Source of the DNA: Typha latifolia
Taxonomy: Eukaryota; Streptophyta; Magnoliopsida; Poales; Typhaceae
NCBI GenBank assembly: GCA_019914945.1
Contig: CM034107.1
Coordinates: 8,122,001-8,186,000 of the forward strand
Reading direction: 5' to 3'
DNA length: 64,000 bases
Within the stretch, counting starts at the first letter, position 1. Every line of letters begins with the position of its first letter. The position numbers and the translations under genes are program-made. Of this stretch, positions 24,901 to 37,656 are shown one piece after another. The notes beneath the pieces were generated by a model. It was not told the DNA's origin and searched no databases. It saw only the letters and a list, made by a program, of their open reading frames with translations.

Positions 24901-25280
24901 CATGTTTAACTTGATGATGTCATGATTTATTTTATGATGGATTATATGAGCACAATAGTGTATCTATGCTTGACGGGCCCCGCCCGTCCTATTACGTGCA
25001 CCGCGCGTGCCGTGTGGGCGTGCACATGCCCATGCCGAGCGGAGGTGCTACATCTAAAATCTTATCAATATTATTTTAGATGCATTGTAGGACAAGTCCT
25101 CTACGACTCTATCTCTAATGAGAATTTTTAAATTCAACATCTAGTTTGATTAGATATGTTGGAATTTGTACTTTAGTCTATATTCGCAATGAGGTAAAGT
25201 GACACAAATAAAACTATACGATGGTAAAGTAAATTTAGGTCTAACAACAAGGGAACAAAATGTAAAATTCATAAAAAAAT
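21945..25280. mobile_element. long inverted-repeat (foldback/MITE-like) element, split by X-LTR copy 2
   Basis: The left arm (about 21945-22148) and the reverse complement of the right arm (25053 to about 25280) share blocks in the same order. These include AAAAAAAT..ATTTTAC, TTAGACCTAAAT, GTTTTATTTGTGTCA, GTAGAGGA and CAATGCAT.TAAAATAATA. Arms are about 200 bp with indels. The X-LTR sits between them with its TCTAA duplication. The transposase family cannot be named from this. Confidence 0.7.
22149..25052 (+). mobile_element. X-family solo LTR, copy 2
   Basis: 2904 bp from TGTAACAACC to GGAGGTGCTACA, with TCTAA duplicated at 22144-22148 and 25053-25057. Internal order is as in copy 1: CT-rich block, hairpin, AT-rich middle, GC-rich 3' end from about 24960. 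It is about 730 bp longer than copy 1 because it keeps a segment around 23850-24600 that copy 1 lacks. No coding region. Confidence 0.85.
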
Positions 25281-26081
25281 ATTCTACTTAGTCTTCTCTA
25301 ACGCTGTTGTAACTCTTTCCATTTCCAATTCAATGGCAGACTAAAGAGCTAACTAAAGTGCTCCCACAACTAATACTGAGCCACCAAATTGTGCCTTTGA
25401 TTTCATGATCGACAGAACAGTATTTGAGTTATAATTGTCCAAGCATATTACTACCATAACATACGCCTTGAATAATTAAGATGTTTTTTACGTATAAAGT
25501 TGCATTCCTGCAAAAGGTGTATTTAGTTGCTAGAAAATGAAATTTGATAAAATGACTGATTTCAATAATATGATTATCTTATTTTAAGAAAGAAAGTAAA
25601 AAAAAAAACTATTTTTGGTATATAAGTAAGTCACTTATTTGATTTATCATTACAACCAAATATTAAAATTATATATAAGTTTTTGAAACTAAGTATTTTC
25701 TTCACTTACTTTCTACCAATCAAATACCCACTTTGATAATCCAAGAAAATGGAGCAGATTTATCAAGGCAATAAACAGAGGAATGTTTGAAATTGATTTC
25801 ATTTGCTGCGGTTCTTTTTCTCTCTAGTCTAAGCCTTCAAATACTAAAAACAAATCAAGAACACAATAGATATTCATATATATATATATATATATGTATA
25901 TCTATCTTTTCCCTGTGACATGTTAATCACCAGAGATCTGGCTCATTGGTTTGGGTTACAGCCCAACTAAGGCCTCAATTCTACCCTAAAATGCCATCCA
26001 TGGGCGGCCCGGTTCGTTGCACACCGCTAACAAAAACAGCGGAAGATCGTAGCCACTCCTCGCCGTCTCCCTGCGAGCCGC
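25281..26081. other. intergenic and presumed promoter region of the SURF2-like gene
   Basis: AT-rich up to about 25950, including a (TA)n run at 25877-25895, then rising GC before the start codon. No clear TATA box was identified. The 5' untranslated region presumably starts after 25950. Confidence 0.4.
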
Positions 26082-29000
26082 ATGAAAATGACGAAGAGAG
26101 GGAAGAAGAGCAAGAAGACGAAGGCAGACACCGAAACAGAGGAGGACGACCGAAACCCTAACTCCGACGTCGCATTTTCGTCTCCCGATGTCGCCTCGCC
26201 TGCAGGGGAGAAGGAAGGCCAGTTCCTTCTTGGGGCCCCGGCTTTCGTCGAAATCGGCAACGGCCGGTTGCGCTGCGCCGAAAGCGGGCACGAATTGCTC
26301 GCCAAGGACAAGGGGTCCTACGCTTCCTCCAGGGCTTGCCGCCTCGCGCTCATCGACGCCGCCGTCGCCCTCAGGAAGCCACCTCTCAGTGCCTTCGAAC
26401 CCCATCCTACGTCCAAGTAGTTGCCCCTCTCGCGCTGTCTGTCTTTGTTGATTGGTTGGTTCTCCTTTTTATTGTTTAACTTGGTTTGGTGTAGATCGAA
26501 GTTGGTTTGCAAAATCACGTCGGATGTAATCAATAAGACAGAGGAACATATCTGGAAGCATATCAATGGGAAGAGGTTCCAGAACAAATTAGGTAGAATT
26601 TTTTTGGCCAATTTTCCAATTTGATTAAATAACAGCTTTGTTCAGTTTGTATTGGATTAAAGGGGATTAAGTTCATTAATCATTTTGCATTTGCTAGTAA
26701 TTTCCCGTAATTTTGGTAAGTTTCTTGGTCTTTGAGAGTGTCAAGATATTCTTACGCTCCACTGGGCATCATACCCATTGTGAACTGTAGAAGTTTTTTT
26801 CGACAGAATTATTTATATGCCCTTTTGCTTATCTAATCGCTCGCTTAGTTAGAACTTTGGAATTGTAAGTAAAGGAATTGTTGGAAAACTTTCTTTGTTT
26901 ATATTGTTCATCATAAGTTGTCGATTGATAACTGTGACTTATTTTAAGAATTTCGAGTTCATTTTTGACAACAGAGCAGATAGAACTAGAAAAGTTGGCC
27001 CCGGAGGAATCAGCGGAGAAGGTAATAAAAGAATCAAAAATATCATCTAAGTCAACCAAGGCTCAGCAAAAGAAGAATAAGAAGAAAGAAGTTGATGAAA
27101 ATGTTTCTTTAGCAAAGGAAACAGATGCAAACATCATGGCGTCAGAAGAGGTTGATTTCTGGATCCCTCCAGTTGGAAGTCGTTGGGACTTTGATGATGG
27201 AAGAGATCGGTGGGAGTGCCCTACAAACATGGACGATGAAACAGATGAAGGCACACTCTTAGGTAATAGAACATGCCTTTTCCTTTGCAAAGACTTGAAA
27301 TTTTTGTTTAGTTTTGATAATTTGATAATTTTCAGTGATGGCATCTCTCTTTGCTTTTATATGTGTGATCGACATAAAGTTCTACAAATTAGTGAAATAC
27401 TGAATCTTTGTCAAATTTGTTAACATTTTAGTATTCTATAATTTTACTTCTTATCCAATGGAGTACATTTTTATTGATTTTTGTTAAATAAGATTTTTGA
27501 AGTTTCTATGTTACTAAGATTATAAAGTTACAGAGTTTTTTCTTGATTGAGAGAAGCTAACATATGATGTGTATTATTCCCTACAGACTAATACTTCCAA
27601 TGTTGAAGAAATACTCTGAAAGGACTACTCATGAATAATGCATTAAACATAAAAACAACAGATTGTTCTTTAAATGATTGTGCATTGATATTAAGATGAA
27701 CACACTAAAGAGGGCAGTGTGAAAGCTAAATTAGCTTTTGTTTGCAACTTTGGTTTTGGTCCATATTTGCTAATGATTATTAGTGGAATTGCTCGGCTAA
27801 TTATTTGCTTTTACATCTTTGTTAAATCCATGAATAAAGAGGGCAGTGTGAAAGCTAAATTAGCTTCTGTTTGCAACATTGGTTTTGGTCCATGTTTGCT
27901 AATATTTATTAGTGGAATTGCCCTGCAAATTATTCGCTTTACATCTTTGCTAAATCCATGAATAAGTCATTCTGTTAAGAGTTTCTTCTTGCCTTTTTCA
28001 TTGTTCAGGATCCCATCTAAAATCTAAATTCGTCTTAACTATTTATGAGCTATTAATTAGCTTTCAATTATAACTTTCTCTTTAGTGTTAAATTGCAACA
28101 TGTTTATCTTAATGCTATAAATATTTAGTTTAAAGAAATGATATGTTGCAAGTTCAAAAATTAAGCCATTAACACACTAGAAAAGACAGTAAAGATGGTG
28201 TGATGTATATATATATATATATGTTTCATTTTATTCTCTTTTTTCAGTAAATCTGATAAATTGCAGTCCAATTCAATGGCTTTTCACTTTAAAATGGTCT
28301 TTTAATAGAACTTTTATATTTCTAGCTGATAATCTGAACATCATTAAAATAGGAACTTAACATGTAATTCATTTAGGGATTCTTGCTTTGAATCTTAACT
28401 GATGATGAATTGAGCAGATTCCCTCAATTTATAGGTTGTGTTACTGAATGGTCTCCAGAGAATTGTTCAGTTTGTAATTAAGTGTTTGTTATTGAGAGGC
28501 ACAAGGTAACTTCCATCTAACATTTTTGGTTATCATTGGGCTGAGGCTGAAAGGAGAGTCCTTGGTTTAATTCTAAAGCTGTATACCCAAGCTTGAGTTC
28601 CAATGGATCGGAAACTCAAAGTAGGTAATGAAAAGTTAACAGAACGTGGGAGTCTAAGAACAAGTCTTGGTTGTTATATCTATTTTAGATAGCTGGTTTG
28701 ATGACTTCTCAAGACTGAGTGGACAAACTTTGTAGATTTTCTTTTTATTATGTTCTGTCTACTTGTTTAATAACAGCCAATGGAAGAATATATTGGATTT
28801 TGATGCTTCTGGGTTGTGTAGTCGTTCAAAATTCAGATGAATTTGAAAGAGTAATGGGTGTAACAGTACTCAAGTTGTTGTTTATAACTTTATATATCTG
28901 GTTGCATCTCTTCAGCTAATTTAAAGAGTTGACTTACAAGGCTGATAAGGATAACTTTTGCACAATAAAGCTTAAGAGTATTCAATGTTTGTCTTTCGTA

Positions 29001-30442
29001 ATCTGCTGCCTGTTCAACATCCTTGTTAGTGTGATAAAAAATAAGCTTACTTTATTTGTTACATTTTGCATCAGATGGAGTGGATGAAAAAGTTGAACAT
29101 GAATCAGCGGACCTCCGCAAGAGGTTATCTGAGCCTTCCCTAGATTTTTACCTTCTAGATTGTTAAATTTTTCTAACTCTTTTCTTTTGCCCTTCCATAT
29201 AAAATTCTGTAGAAGGAAAAAGCGCATGTCAGCAGATGGAGGATGTGGTAACTCATCTTCAAGGAAGAAGAAAATCAAGAAGAAATCTGCAAGTGTTCCA
29301 AGTGATAACCCGGTATAAGATTCTCAAGCAATATTGATTTGCCATTCTAGTCGAGGATTCTTGCATATGTATACGCTTCACCCTGACTTGGGCGTGCAAG
29401 TCTCTTGTTTCTGGAAATTTGCTGAGGAATTGAAACTATTATATTGCTTCATATCAATGCATCTTAAGTTGTTTTCATCTTTAGCTATCAAGCTACCATC
29501 TTTCTTACTGTTAAACAATGAAAAGGCTCGCTAGGCCACAAATTATGCTATGTTGAAGTTTTCAAAAGTTGGAATTGTTTGGTTTATTTAGCAGCCAATC
29601 AAACTGCTAATGGTTTGGTTGTAGAATTTGATAAGGGGATCAGTCATCCCTAGTAATATCCGATAACATATGTTTTAGGATTACTAATCTTATATTTTAA
29701 TTTTAGTTCACTGATTAGTACATGCAGGATTATGAATGAGATAATTAAATATAATTATATTATTATTCTTGATAAAGAAAAACTAATAACATCAATTGTT
29801 ATATAAAGCAGATGTTGATTATCTTAAACTTAAATTATAGCATTAAATAAAATTATATTATATTGGAAAATAAAAGTAAGATGTTAATATTAAAATTTTA
29901 ATTTTAATAAATACTAATTATCAACATTAATTAGGTTCATTTTAAAAGAAATTTAAGTAATAATTTCACTTAGACCTCTTAAATTATTACTATTTTCTAC
30001 GCATTCCCTAAACTCCTTTCTTTTTACTATAGTTATTCGAAAAGTTTTTTGATTTATAGGTTTGTATAATTACTTTTTATCTTACTTTTAAGCAAGTATA
30101 TATAGATATTTTTTTTAGTTTAGGAGTATATGTGGGTAATAAAAAATTTCAGAGTGTATGTATAAAATAATGATAGTTTAGGAAGGTCTAAGTGAAATTA
30201 TTCCTAATTTTAATTAAAACTAAAAGTAACAGAGATAATAGAATAAAGTTAATTTTTCTTTTTGAGTTGATGTTTTTCTACTTAAACTTTTTGTATAGGG
30301 ATGCTTCGGATATCTTTTGGATTAGTTGAAGATTTTGTATTCCCGTTTTTGTGGTAATATAAATTACCTTTTAATAAATAGAAAGTTCAATTTCTTATTT
30401 TAGGCTGAATCATCCTCCTTGGGACAAAGAAAGCCTGAGTAA
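26082..30442 (+). CDS. SURF2: SURF2-like protein (Surfeit locus protein 2 family), 6 exons
   Basis: Exons 26082-26416, 26495-26592, 26975-27262, 29075-29123, 29213-29312 and 30404-30442 all have GT-AG borders and keep one frame: 909 nt, 302 aa. Residues about 40-110 hold the SURF2-type pattern GRLRCAESGHELL. Next comes the second conserved block SKLVCKITSDVINKTEEH, then WKHINGKRFQNKL. The middle is acidic/lysine-rich, with WIPPVGSRWDFDDGRDRW. The C-terminus has two basic clusters (RRKKR, RKKKIKKK), likely nuclear/nucleolar signals. The molecular role of the family in plants is poorly known. Intron 3 is 1.8 kb and intron 5 is 1.1 kb, with a 129-bp duplication and a MITE respectively. Exon 1 is GC-rich. 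No stops or frameshifts, so probably functional. Splice sites were read by eye. Confidence 0.85.
27706..27963. repeat. 129-bp tandem duplication in SURF2 intron 3
   Basis: Units 27706-27834 and 27835-27963 both begin TAAAGAGGGCAGTGTGAAAG and both end near CCATGAATAA. Differences are scattered single bases and small indels. Intronic; no coding potential. Confidence 0.9.
29957..30204. mobile_element. MITE in SURF2 intron 5
   Basis: About 248 bp with terminal inverted repeats: AATAATTTCACTTAGACC at 29959-29976 and its exact complement GGTCTAAGTGAAATTATT at 30184-30201. The repeats extend inward imperfectly. A second copy of the family lies at 59350-59570. AT-rich, no ORF. Confidence 0.8.
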
Positions 30443-30545
30443 TCTTTAGGCTTAGCCTCTTTGCAATGTAATTTATTGTGGTCTAACTGAACATGAATTA
30501 AGATAATGGAAAACCAATTATAATCTCATTGTTTCGTTAATGCTC

Positions 30546-33101
30546 TCAATTTTTTTTGACAGAAGGCCCTACCTAGTTTCATTGAAACATAAATAGTTAA
30601 TCCCTATCACAGCAATTAACATCATCATAATAAAATATCTATTACAACCAATCCACCATTTAGCATCAAACAAATCACAAACCAGACAAACCGAAGGTAA
30701 AAAAAAATATAAACACAAAACATATATCCAATCTATCACCACCTATACAGTCTAGTTTAATTACTCGCCAACATTTACATAAGAAACACAAAATGAGTTA
30801 GCAGCTATACAACTTCAGAAGCCATCCAATATGACAGGATCCTTTGTAGCAACCCCTATTATCTTTTAGTCCTCTTCATCAAAGTCTCTTGGATGCTTGC
30901 CCAGCACAAGAAGAGAGAATTGATTTGATGATATATCTCCTTCCAATCCTTAAAACAACTGTTAAATTTTTTATTATTCCTCTTAGGCCAAATACAGAAA
31001 TACTCCATAATAAAGCACCTATCTATATCAACCATCACCTTTTCTTTTCCTTTGTCCATTATTTACTCACCAAAAAATAAATCTCTAAATGCTTATATCT
31101 TTTATGAACATTAATTTCTTTCATCATTCGTCCAAAGATTTTTTTTAAGACAGCCACGCATAGAAAACAAATGAAATATTAACCAACCTATCCTCAAGAA
31201 ATTATCAAGAGTTAAAATCATGTTACTTCACACCAACCAATGGAAAGCTCTCACCTTCAAAAAAAAAATATTTTTAAAAGCTTAGGTAGTATTGTGGAGA
31301 ATAAGTGTAATGTCCAATCCCTAAACATGTGCATGCCACTAGCCCATATGACACGTGCATGCCACCCGGTAACTTGGTTAGTTGTCGACAATTTAATAAA
31401 ATTTGTACTAACACTATAATTTTTCCACAACATCTAAACTAAGAATAACTCAAGTTTAAATATGAACGACATATTAATAACCCTAGTAGGGCCCTACACA
31501 AGCCACAATATATCATCAAGAGCATTTCACTATTATATGTAAACAACAGTTGTATATACATAATACATCAAGTACAAAATTACCTGTTTATCATAACGAC
31601 AAAGATAAAAAAAAGTCACTTTGAAAGTCAACTAATACATCATATAACATAACTCATTTAATACATAATACTAATCACACTTTACTCCTCAATTGCTGGC
31701 AAGACCTCTAATAGAATATTCAACTCCACTTATTCACTTAGAGTTTTGGAAATGAAAAATAAAGAGGCCATGAGTTAAAGACTTATTAAATAGACTTTAC
31801 CTTAAACTAGTGATGTTAAACAGAGAGTTAATTATATACTGATAATATAAATAAAAAAATATCTTTAACTTAATCAGTTAACCCCCATATAGTCTTGACT
31901 AAAGTGCAATCGTTATTTTTTCATCGTATTTGACTACACTAGAGGTCAAAATTAAAGATTCTCATTAGAGATGAAGTTATTGAGAGTTGGATAAGCTTTT
32001 TAATCAGAATATTTAAATTAGACATCTAGAGTGAAAATATAATAAAAAAGATAACGGTTACACTTTAGTTAAGACTAGCAGAAAGTTACCTATTTAAGTT
32101 TTAAGTTTAAAATACATTAGGGTCTTGTGAAATTAAGTAAACCACAAAAAGATAAATTACAATTAGCCCCTTTCTATAATATATCTTTGTATCACCAATA
32201 AAGATCAAATCTGATTCTTAGAGTTCAAAAGCCTCCACTACCACTTTGCAAGGAGAGCTTGCTCATATCTTGTAGATCAATGACTCTCTAGTTACCATAC
32301 TCTTTTCTCATACATACTTTTTCTAATTCATCGAAGCATAGTCTTTCTTCTCCTTGCTAGTACCATTCTAGGGAAAGTTCCTCATCAATTTATCAATTCC
32401 TTTTCTAACCCATACAAGTAGATTGAAAAAAGACACATAGTAGAGTGATATAGAGCTTATGATGTAACTAAACAGTGTAATCCTACCTCCCAAATACAGC
32501 AACATTCATTTTTAACCTCCTAGTTTATTTTCAATTTTATCGGTAACAGCCATCCAGTCCTATTTCGAAGTTTACTATCATGCAAACGCAGGCCCAAGTA
32601 TTTTATAGGTAACATCTCAACTGTAACAATTCAGAATACTCGCGAGCTCATTTAACTTTCAATATTGCTCCCCAAATAGATTAATGAGCTATTCTCAAAG
32701 TTAATCTTCAAGCTCAAAAAAATATAAAATAAATTTCAGAGTCATCATTTTCCTCTCACCAGCATTAAAAAAAATTAGTGTGTCATTAACATACTATAAA
32801 TTTATAATCTTTCTTGGTTCAATATTAGTTCCCAACCCACTAATCCATTCCACGTGCTTTACTTTCTCAATTATCCTAATCAAATAATTAGCTATTAAAT
32901 AAAAGATTCCCTTGTTTTAAGCCTTTTTCCACCTAAAATACTTACCTAATTCACCATTTAAAATCATAGCCGAGGAACTTATGATAACAGATTGCATAAT
33001 ACAATCAATCAATCTATTAGAGAACCTTCTCTGTTTGAGCACATCCAACAAAAGTGTAATTATTGTAAGTCTTCTCAAAGTATAATTCTAGCATAATACA
33101 T
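30546..33101 (-). pseudogene. LINE 3, 3' part: RT palm to C-terminus, heavily decayed
   Basis: On the minus strand, LIDCIMQSVIISSSA precedes the catalytic-box relic YVNDTLIFF. After it come YLGLRLHDSKLRNRTGW and LYHSTMCLF, and near the 3' end FCIWPKRNNKKF (31000-30960). The T run at 30550-30558 marks the poly(A) end, about 105 bp after the SURF2 stop codon. Stops are frequent, so this is among the oldest elements in the window. It continues at 35469-36240 and 47083-47334. Confidence 0.7.
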
Positions 33102-35468
33102 TGATACGATCCGGGTTTAATTGAATTAAATCATGGGGATATTGTGCTCGATGGATTGAGCCTATTTATCTTTTAATTGATTCATCCTTATGTAAGCTCT
33201 TAAGGCAAATCTAGTTAAGTCATGATAGCCTTAAAAGACAAGTTCAATTAAGTCATGTAAGCATCTAAGGCAAATCCAATTAAGTCATATAAGCCTCTAA
33301 GGTAAGTCCTAGTTCAAGTCATATAAATTTTTTTTAGGGCTAAGTCCGAGTAAGATTTATTATACCTGACCTCTATATATAGAGGGGCTGAGTTCTTTGT
33401 TTATTAATCTATGTATCGAAACATTGAGAAATTATTTGTCTTAAATTTATTTTAGGAATAAGATTAAGATAATCTAGAAGTAGAAATAAGTTAATTATAA
33501 CCGTTTATTTTTCTAGGAGTAAATCTAAGTTAGAAACCTTAATTCTATCACCAATACATAGTCACCATCACCTCCAGCAGCCACACTACCTTACGACTGT
33601 CCACTACTACCCTTAGCTGTTCACTCACCTCTAATGACATCTACAATGTTGGATATTTACCAATCTGTCCTATTCTGACCTTCCTCTATAATTTATTTTA
33701 TATCTTTTCATCCTGACATCCGATTTACATGATTTAGAATCATTAGAATCCTAACTTTTGAGTCTACAACCACCTAAATTTTTATAATTTTCTTATGTCC
33801 AAATCGGTCTAGATCTAGTCGTAATATTGGTATCAGAGTTAACTCTCTAACATTCATCCACTTTTCTAAAGATATCTTCTAATCTAGCCATCTGATCTAC
33901 GGGAAATGAGATTCATTAGAAAAATATTTTCTAGGGCTACAACCTACTAAAATTTCATATTGATCCAATACTAGATCTACTGAAAGCTCTCTTGAAATTT
34001 CTATACAAGTGTCTATCTAGAAATTGACTCGAATCAGGTCAAGCCTGTTCGTATGAAATTGGTATTAGAGCCGACGTTCCTTAAACGATGGTGAACACGA
34101 GATCCAAAGCTACCTAAGGGAGCAACTATGGAAAACCAAGAACTCTTCTCCATACCGACTAGGTCTTATTCAGTGCCACCACCACCACTAGCAACCACTA
34201 GTGATGAACCACCCACATGGGAGATGGTGTTTCCTAAAGAATTTTCTAAGGAGGTTATTAGATCCTACACGAAGAGCACCTAGAGGATGGAAAAGACTAT
34301 TCAAATCTTGGCAGTAGCCCTCCTTACCCAGCACCAACCCATTGCACCACCAGTGCCATCAGCCATAGTGGAACCAACCTCCCTATGATATGAAAGTCCA
34401 AACTATGAGGGAAGCAAAGTGCTAGCCCAGATCGCAACCAAAGCACGACCTCCAGTCTTAATGGAGATCCTGCCATCTCTGCAAATTATTTCCACCATTG
34501 ATGCGACACCGAAGCAACCCTTAGCGATGATACATCATCATCTTCCCTAGCCGTGGTGGAAAATAAAGGTCAAAACCCTAGTTTTTCACCGACGATGCTC
34601 TTGGTCCAAGCCACCATTGCCAGCACCATCTTGGACCACCCGCACCTAAGTCATGGCCTAAATCTCATATGCTAAGACCCTGGCTCGAACCATTAGTGGC
34701 TAGGATTTGGCCTGAGCCACCTATGATTAGGACAGACTATGGATCAAGTAAGTGGGCGCTAAAGAAGTACCCACCATAGGGCCCTCCTCCATGTGACAGA
34801 CATGATCCACACGGAGATCGAGGACATGCAGTCTAGTTATCTTTTAATTGATTTATGCTTATGTAAGCCCTTAAAGTAGTCTAGTTAAGTCATGTAAATC
34901 TCAAAAGGCAAGTCCAATTAAGTCATATAAGCCTCTAAGATAAGTCCTAGTTTAAGTCGTATAAGCCTTTATGGCTAAATCCAAGTATGATTCATTATAT
35001 CGATCTCTATATATAGAGGGACTGCACTTGTTTGTTTATTAATCTAAGTATCTAAGCATTGAGAAATTATTTAGTCTTGAGTTTATCTTAGGAGTAATGG
35101 TAAGACAATTTAGGAGTATAAGTAAGTTAATCATAGCTGTTTATTTTTCTAAAAGTAGATCTAAGTTAGAAACCCTAATTTTACCTTCAATCCATAGCCA
35201 CCATTACTTCTAACAGCCAACCTACCTTATGGCCGTCCATCACCATCCTTGTTCTTCCGTTCCTCTTCTACAACCACCACAATGTTGGATATTTACTAAT
35301 ATGTCTAATTCTGACATTTCTCTACAATTTTATTTATATCTTTTCATCACAATCTCCTATTTACGTGAACTAGTTAGAACCATTAGAACCCTACTTCTAA
35401 TGCTACCACCACCTAAATTTTTATAATTTTTTTACGTCCAGATCAATTTAGATATGGTTCGTAACATG
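33102..35468 (+). mobile_element. short non-autonomous LTR retrotransposon with two LTRs
   Basis: LTR 1 runs from 33102 (TGATACGATCC) to about 33826 and LTR 2 from about 34836 to 35468. They align from TTATCTTTTAATTGATT to the shared end (ACCTAAATTTTTATAAT). A PBS, TTGGTATCAGAG, is at 33827-33838. The internal part is only about 1 kb and holds a gag-like relic starting MVNTRSKAT near 34090. A second PBS-like site, ATTGGTATTAGAGCC, is near 34056. Apparent ACAT flanks may be the TSD. It is inserted in the RT of LINE 3, whose reading resumes on the other side. Confidence 0.75.
33192..33326. repeat. ~33-bp subrepeats in the LTRs of the short LTR element
   Basis: Four diverged units of 32-34 bp ending in TTAAGTCAT lie in LTR 1, and three to four more lie at 34863-34975 in LTR 2. 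They lie upstream of the palindromic TATA-like CCTCTATATATAGAGG (33370-33385), as expected for U3 enhancer-like repeats. Confidence 0.75.
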
Positions 35469-36240
35469 CCTTCCCCTTTATGCTTTTTCACTTGAAAGCA
35501 CTTTGATAATCTTAAAATATATACCCAATCACATGGCATAGCTTACTAGTGAGCACTTTAGTTATCACCTTGTAACTACAATTCAATAAGTTATTAGACA
35601 AATTATGCAAACAAATCATTGCATAATTGAGTCTTCCGATTCATCATATAGGTCCATGTAAAAAATCGGTCATATTCTTTTTTATTAGTTCTAAAAAAAT
35701 GATGATAAAATCTAAGTAATTTGGCCATAGAGATTTTTTCTCAGTCATAACAAATACATCCTTACAGATTTCCTCTTTAGTAAAGGGTTCAGAAATCATG
35801 TTAGGACTCTGCCAAATCCAATTTATAAGAATTCCATATATTTTCAGTTATTCCCAAGCTCCATTCACTCACTTCACCAAATAACTTCTGAGAAAATGAG
35901 TTATATGACTATTAATTTTTTTCTTAAATAATAATTGTTTATCATCAATCAATAAAAACATAATTAATAAATATTTTCCTCCTTTTGCCATTTGCCACCT
36001 TATGAAAATAGGCATTATTAACGTCCACTTCAGTCAATCATAGCTGTCGAGATCATTATACAAATCATGTGGCCATTTTATCTCTTACCCAGTATACAAA
36101 ACATGTAGCTTTAATATTATGTCCTTTCTATCAACTAATTCAGCATTAGTCAAATATCTAACTTCTTCCACCATCCAAATATTGTAGCCATATCTTTTTT
36201 TTTTAGCCTAATCCAGCTTTTTCACATTTTTACTCCATCC
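35469..36240 (-). pseudogene. LINE 3, middle part: EN-RT linker and RT start
   Basis: The minus-strand reading gives NNAYFHKVANGKRRKIFI, the conserved stretch before LINE RT. Further on comes YKVITKVLTSKLCHVIG, the conserved RT block before the insertion of the short LTR element. It ends at the TSD of X-LTR copy 3. Confidence 0.65.
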
Positions 36241-36831
36241 TCTAATGTAATGCCCCTGCCTGATACGAGCGTGAACCCCAACTCGCCCACACGGCACGCG
36301 TGGCACACATAACAGGTCGGGCGGGGCGCGTCACGTATAGATGCACTCCTGTGCTCATATAATCATGACATCATCAAATAAAACCTACTAACATTTCTAT
36401 GCTCATATAACCCATCACCAAATAATTTATACTATCAATCAGATAAACCTGTTAACATATGAATATCCAAGTCTACAATAATATACGCTAGACCACTACA
36501 TAATCTGACAGGGCCCATATAGGCCACGACAAACCATCAAGATACAACTTATAATCACTAACACATGATTATAATATAATCTGACCTATATTATACAAAT
36601 CATTGTATGATACAATAAAGTACAATATAATAAACAACGATACAACTCAATTTCTATACAAATTATCATCTATATCATCTCGCACCTATAGGTCACCTCA
36701 TCATTCTAGAAATGTCTCTTTAGGATACCTTAAGTCTGATACGATCTCCCATTTTAGGCTAAGGTTCGATCTCTTCTGATTTCCAGATCTAGACCGGATC
36801 TGACACGATCTCCCATTTTAGACTTCAGGTT

Positions 36832-37058
36832 GCGTTCGAACGCGTTTGTGAACGCAGCTCTCGGTCTGTGTGAACGCAGTACCCGCGTTCGAACGCGTTT
36901 GTGAACGCGGCTCTTTGTTTGTGTGAACGCAGTACCCGCGTTCGAATGCGTTTGTGAACGCGGCTCTCTGTCTGTGTGAACGTAGTACCCGCGTTCGAAC
37001 GCGTTTGTAAATGCGGCTCTCTGTCTGTGTGAACGCAGATTTCGCATTTGAACGCATT
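36832..37058 (-). repeat. palindrome-bearing tandem array in the 3' LTR of copia B
   Basis: GCGTTCGAACGC or close variants start at 36832, 36885, 36938 and 36991 (53-54 bp period), with a decayed unit near 37045. The LTR is cut just outside the array, so its TATA-like box is absent. Confidence 0.9.
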
Positions 37059-37200
37059 TGTGAATGCGGTGTGAACTCAATGGCTTTTCTCTAATAATCT
37101 TGCAATTCTTCAAACGAGAGATATTCTAGACTTGTGTAAAGCTCATATACATAAAAAAAATACACTTAGAATATTTTGTACACAATTGCCAACAAATAAA

Positions 37201-37224
37201 AACCTAACAATCTCCCCCTTTGGC
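37201..37224 (-). other. polypurine tract and LTR start of copia B
   Basis: On the minus strand CAAAGGGGGAGA is followed by TTGTTAGG. The same PPT-LTR junction is at 45059-45079 in copy C. A PPT of this kind primes plus-strand DNA synthesis and is typical of Sirevirus-like elements. Confidence 0.85.
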
Positions 37225-37656
37225 AATTTGTGACAAAACACCTAGGTTACAAGATATTATAAAGACTTCAAATTGAGCAATCAACAAGTCTAGAATATTT
37301 TGCACATCAATCCCTGCAAATAAACATATACCAATCCAAGATCAAGTAAAAATAACTTGAAATGAATAAACAATTCAAACACAAGTTATCAATGGAGCAT
37401 AAGTTCAAAACTACTTAAACAAACAAAGTTCACAATTCCTCCAAGGAAAGTTATAAGCAAAGTTAGAAAGATAGAAAGACTAATAAACTCCCCCTATTAC
37501 CATGCTCCCCCTACACACCTAGACACCTAGACACTCTCCCCCTTTTTGACACAAATGCTAAAGACTAGGAACTCGGAGGAAATTGACGGTAAAGAATCGT
37601 CAATACAGAGTCAAGTACAGTCCCCTGACGAGCTTGCTCAGCTCGTAAATCATTCA

